In this document: piece after piece, positions 8,721-10,902 of the stretch
Numbering within the stretch: position 1 is the first letter of the stretch
Layout: each line of letters starts with the position of its first letter
DNA from: Sediminibacterium sp.
GTDB lineage: Bacteria; Bacteroidota; Bacteroidia; Chitinophagales; Chitinophagaceae
Assembly (NCBI GenBank): GCA_023256555.1
Contig: JALRFB010000015.1
Coordinates: forward strand, 1 to 10,902
DNA length: 10,902 nt
Direction of reading: 5' to 3'
Notes under the pieces: generated by a model
Databases searched by the model: none
The model's input: only the letters and a program-made list of their open reading frames with translations
Told to the model about the DNA's origin: nothing
Made by a program: the position numbers and the translations under genes

Positions 8721-10266
8721 AAGTCAATACTGATGTTGGTATTTTTTTACAATGCAATAGTCTATACACTTTAAAATACCTTAGTTCTACTCCCCTAACT
8801 TTGATTGGTATAATTGAAGCCAATTCAATTTTTTCAAAAATATCCTTGTACAGCTCTTCTGAATTAGAAGGCAAATTGGAGGGTTCAATACAATAAGCAC
8901 TTTGTCCTAATTGTAATTCTTTTAAGTCTTTATTTAACCAAGCAAATTTGTGTAGATCTTCAAGGTTCCCAATACCAATTAAGTCTTTATGCAAAGGAGT
9001 GGCAATATAAAATAATATATGCCCCCCAGGGAACCATTTATGGGTCACAATAGGCGCATTATAAAGCATTTTACCTGTTTGTATATCTTCTTTAACTAAT
9101 GCCTCAAATGAGGATTTAAACGGTATCCAGCCAGTTACATCATTGATGGGATTATACTCCCCCAAATTAGCTTCTTGTTTTGACCCAAGTTGTTGTGGAA
9201 ATACATAGACTAATAAAACAAATGCAATAATTATTGCTCCTAATAAGCCCATTGCCCATTGAATTATGTACGGAATTAACAGCTTTGATTTTTCAGACCA
9301 ATACACTCCTGCTAATAGAAATAATGTAATAAAACCGGGACCAGTCCAATGGGGCAAAGTTGGATTCAACAAAGACAATACCCAAAATGTACCAATTAAT
9401 GGAAGACTTAGCCACATTAACAAAGCAACTACTTCTTCTTGGTCAACCATTAATTTTATCTTTCGCCAATTCAATAATGCTAAAATTGCAGCAATATATA
9501 CCAGTGGATTTTGATACAAGAATTCGCCCAAAACCTGTTGCAGAAATGTATCAAAATGAATACTGGTATGCGCTACCCTTTTTGAATGAAAAGTATAAGT
9601 GATAAATTCATTTTGAATGTTCCAATATACAATTGGTATTAAACATAATAAACTTAATAAACCTGCAATGTATAAAAAGGGTTGTTTAAAAGTGTTGGAT
9701 TGATGAAACAATAGAAAAGCCCCAAAGCCTGCCCACAGATATAATCCATGTACTTTACTTAGTGTAGCAAATCCTATACAAAGACCTAATAAAATCCAAT
9801 CTAGTTTTTTAAATAAATTTGGCTTCACCACCCATTTACACATCAAATAAATACTAGCAGTAAAGAATAATAATTGAGGACTATCTGGCAAAACAAATAA
9901 GCCAGCAATGATACTAGTGTAAATAGAAAGATTATAGCATAAAGCGGCGATAAAACCTGCTCTATCGTTTTTAATAATGGCCCCTGTTTCAAATATCAAT
10001 ATAGTTGCCAAAGCTGCGCTAATAATACTTCCCAATCGCATGGAGAGATCTGAAAGCCAATGTAAATTCAATGTACTTAAACGTATCATCCATCCCACCA
10101 TGGGTGGATGGTCAAAATGATTCCAATCTGGCTGCAAAGCATATGTGTAATAATACACTTCATCATTACCTAATTCTAATAAATTAGCAAGAATAATTTT
10201 CACCATGATGGAGATACCTAACAACCACCAAAGTCTATGTTGATATATTTTATTGCTGATTGGCAT
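8707..10266 (-). CDS. GT39/PMT_2-type integral membrane glycosyltransferase
   Basis: The 519-residue protein has many hydrophobic segments over residues 12-357 and a hydrophilic C-terminal domain of about 160 residues (360-519). The pattern fits dolichyl- or polyprenyl-phosphate-sugar-dependent transferases (GT39, PMT_2/ArnT-like). An acidic pair, D35-E36 in GNDEVYY, follows the first membrane segment, where the family keeps its catalytic Asp. The conserved first-loop motif FDHPPMVGW is at 51-59, LPDSPQLLFF at 126-135, SKVHGL at 170-175, and a PHWTGPG segment at 305-311. Such enzymes take a sugar from a lipid-phosphate carrier on the periplasmic face and move it to protein, lipid A or a polysaccharide; donor and acceptor here cannot be told. 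The ATG at 10266 overlaps the end of aroQ by 17 bp, implying translational coupling in a carA-aroQ-glycosyltransferase transcript. Its 3' end overlaps that of tamB by 14 bp. The family call is firm, the specificity unknown. Confidence 0.87.
   Translation of the reverse strand: MPISNKIYQHRLWWLLGISIMVKIILANLLELGNDEVYYYTYALQPDWNHFDHPPMVGWMIRLSTLNLHWLSDLSMRLGSIISAALATILIFETGAIIKNDRAGFIAALCYNLSIYTSIIAGLFVLPDSPQLLFFTASIYLMCKWVVKPNLFKKLDWILLGLCIGFATLSKVHGLYLWAGFGAFLLFHQSNTFKQPFLYIAGLLSLLCLIPIVYWNIQNEFITYTFHSKRVAHTSIHFDTFLQQVLGEFLYQNPLVYIAAILALLNWRKIKLMVDQEEVVALLMWLSLPLIGTFWVLSLLNPTLPHWTGPGFITLFLLAGVYWSEKSKLLIPYIIQWAMGLLGAIIIAFVLLVYVFPQQLGSKQEANLGEYNPINDVTGWIPFKSSFEALVKEDIQTGKMLYNAPIVTHKWFPGGHILFYIATPLHKDLIGIGNLEDLHKFAWLNKDLKELQLGQSAYCIEPSNLPSNSEELYKDIFEKIELASIIPIKVRGVELRYFKVYRLLHCKKIPTSVLTFTQK
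8726..8748 (+). terminator. Possible weak intrinsic terminator after tamB
   Basis: AATACT at 8726-8731 can pair with GGTATT at 8738-8743 (one T-G wobble) around a six-base loop, and a run of seven T follows at 8742-8748. It starts five bases after the tamB stop, where a terminator would be expected. The stem is short and AU-rich, and the site lies inside the C-terminal codons of the convergent glycosyltransferase gene, so it may be coincidence. Confidence 0.3.
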
Positions 10267-10684
10267 TGCTTACAAACCATTCGGTTGCTAATGCATAACC
10301 TTGTAAACCAAGACCCACAATTGATCCTACTGCTTTAGCAGAAACATGTGAGATTTTTCTAAAATCTTCTCTTGCATGTACATTACTAATATGCACTTCA
10401 ATCACTTTTGTAGTTATTGCTGCAATTGCATCACCAATTGCTACAGAAGTATGTGTATAAGCTGCTGGGTTGATAATAATACCGTCTTGATCAAATCCTG
10501 CTTTTTGAATAGCATCTACAATCTCTCCTTCAATATTGGATTGAAAATAGGTGAAATGGACATTAGGATATTGCTTGATTAAACCTGCTAAACAATCATC
10601 AAAAGAAGCATTCCCATAAACACCTGGTTCACGCTTTCCTAATAAATTTAAATTAGGCCCATTGATGATAGTTATCTTAATCAT
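10250..10684 (-). CDS. aroQ: 3-Dehydroquinate dehydratase, type II
   Basis: This 144-residue protein is the usual length for type II dehydroquinase and carries the whole signature. NGPNLNLLGKREPGVYG at residues 8-24 holds R18 and the base Y23 on the flexible lid. INPAAYTH at 71-78 supplies N72 and H78 for substrate binding. EVHISN at 96-101 contains the proposed acid H98, and R109 in DFRK is the conserved substrate-binding arginine. These positions match M. tuberculosis AroQ with a constant shift of three from N75 onwards. The cytosolic dodecameric enzyme dehydrates 3-dehydroquinate to 3-dehydroshikimate, the third step of the shikimate pathway to aromatic amino acids and chorismate. The start ATG lies 4 bp after the carA stop, and the last codons overlap the glycosyltransferase start by 17 bp, so all three are probably one transcript. 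No other shikimate gene is in the window. Confidence 0.97.
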   Translation of the reverse strand: MIKITIINGPNLNLLGKREPGVYGNASFDDCLAGLIKQYPNVHFTYFQSNIEGEIVDAIQKAGFDQDGIIINPAAYTHTSVAIGDAIAAITTKVIEVHISNVHAREDFRKISHVSAKAVGSIVGLGLQGYALATEWFVSNANQQ

Positions 10685-10688
10685 AGTA

Positions 10689-10902
10689 TTAGTTTGACTT
10701 CATTAAAGATATGAAATCATCAAATAAGTACCTGCTATCGTGCGGACCAGGTGTTGCTTCAGGATGGTATTGCACACTGAATGCTGGCCTATCTTTTAAT
10801 TTAATACCCTCTATAGAATCATCATTTAAGTTAACATGTGACACTTCTACATTAGGATGTTTTCTTACCGCATCTGGATCAACACCAAATCCATGATTCT
10901 GT
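10689..10902 (-). CDS. carA: Carbamoyl-phosphate synthase small subunit, C-terminal 70 residues (gene continues past right edge)
   Basis: The minus strand reads [42 protein letters not shown] and ends [10 protein letters not shown] before the TAA at 10691-10689. This is the characteristic C-terminus of CarA. The His and Glu of the class I glutamine amidotransferase triad (equivalent to E. coli H353 and E355) are visible in QYHPEA, encoded at 10764-10766 and 10758-10760; the nucleophilic cysteine would lie outside the window. CarA hydrolyses glutamine and passes ammonia to CarB, making carbamoyl phosphate for pyrimidines and arginine. It is the most upstream visible gene of the leftward group and ends 4 bp before aroQ. 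carB was not seen. The one base at 10902 belongs to an incomplete codon. Confidence 0.96.
   Translation of the reverse strand, partial: QNHGFGVDPDAVRKHPNVEVSHVNLNDDSIEGIKLKDRPAFSVQYHPEATPGPHDSRYLFDDFISLMKSN

Noticed and set aside
9266..9602. Two plus-strand open frames opposite the glycosyltransferase
   Set aside because: They overlap each other and lie antisense to conserved membrane segments of the glycosyltransferase.
10376..10896. Plus-strand open frames opposite aroQ and carA
   Set aside because: Both are antisense to strongly conserved enzyme sequence, including the AroQ active site and the CarA HPE motif.

Overview
The window reads as ordinary chromosomal DNA from a low-GC member of the Bacteroidota, perhaps Chitinophagaceae-like. 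The base composition is AT-rich, no start codon is preceded by a clear Shine-Dalgarno sequence, and the predicted proteins are typical of that phylum: a large secreted M14 peptidase, a TamB-type protein of about 1,560 residues, and a GT39/PMT_2-type membrane protein. Lineage is inferred from gene types and style only. No rRNA, tRNA, CRISPR array, insertion sequence or phage gene was seen. Almost every base is coding; the only gaps are 77 bp (2203-2279), 30 bp (4005-4034) and 4 bp (10685-10688).

Left part (1-4004): two secreted hydrolase genes diverge from a 77-bp intergenic region. Leftward is an M14 zinc carboxypeptidase-like protein (734 codons seen, C-terminus beyond the left edge). Rightward is a complete gamma-glutamyltransferase precursor with all key catalytic residues. 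Both should act in the periplasm or outside the cell, on peptides and on glutathione or gamma-glutamyl compounds.

Centre (4035-8720): a tamB-like envelope gene follows ggt by 30 bp in the same reading frame, separated from it by a single in-frame TAG. It has no plausible ATG start and probably begins at TTG. It encodes an N-terminal membrane anchor, a very long beta-rich middle and the conserved TamB C-terminal domain. ggt and tamB are probably co-transcribed.

Right part (8707-10902): a compact leftward gene set, carA (C-terminal 70 residues only) - aroQ - GT39-type glycosyltransferase, with 4 bp between the first two and a 17-bp overlap between the last two. It joins carbamoyl-phosphate synthesis (pyrimidine and arginine), step three of the shikimate pathway and a multi-pass envelope glycosyltransferase. 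The glycosyltransferase converges on tamB and their 3' ends overlap by 14 bp.

I found no convincing undescribed system. The points most worth a second look are the start of tamB, the uncharacterised specificity of the glycosyltransferase and the C-terminal domain of the M14 protein.
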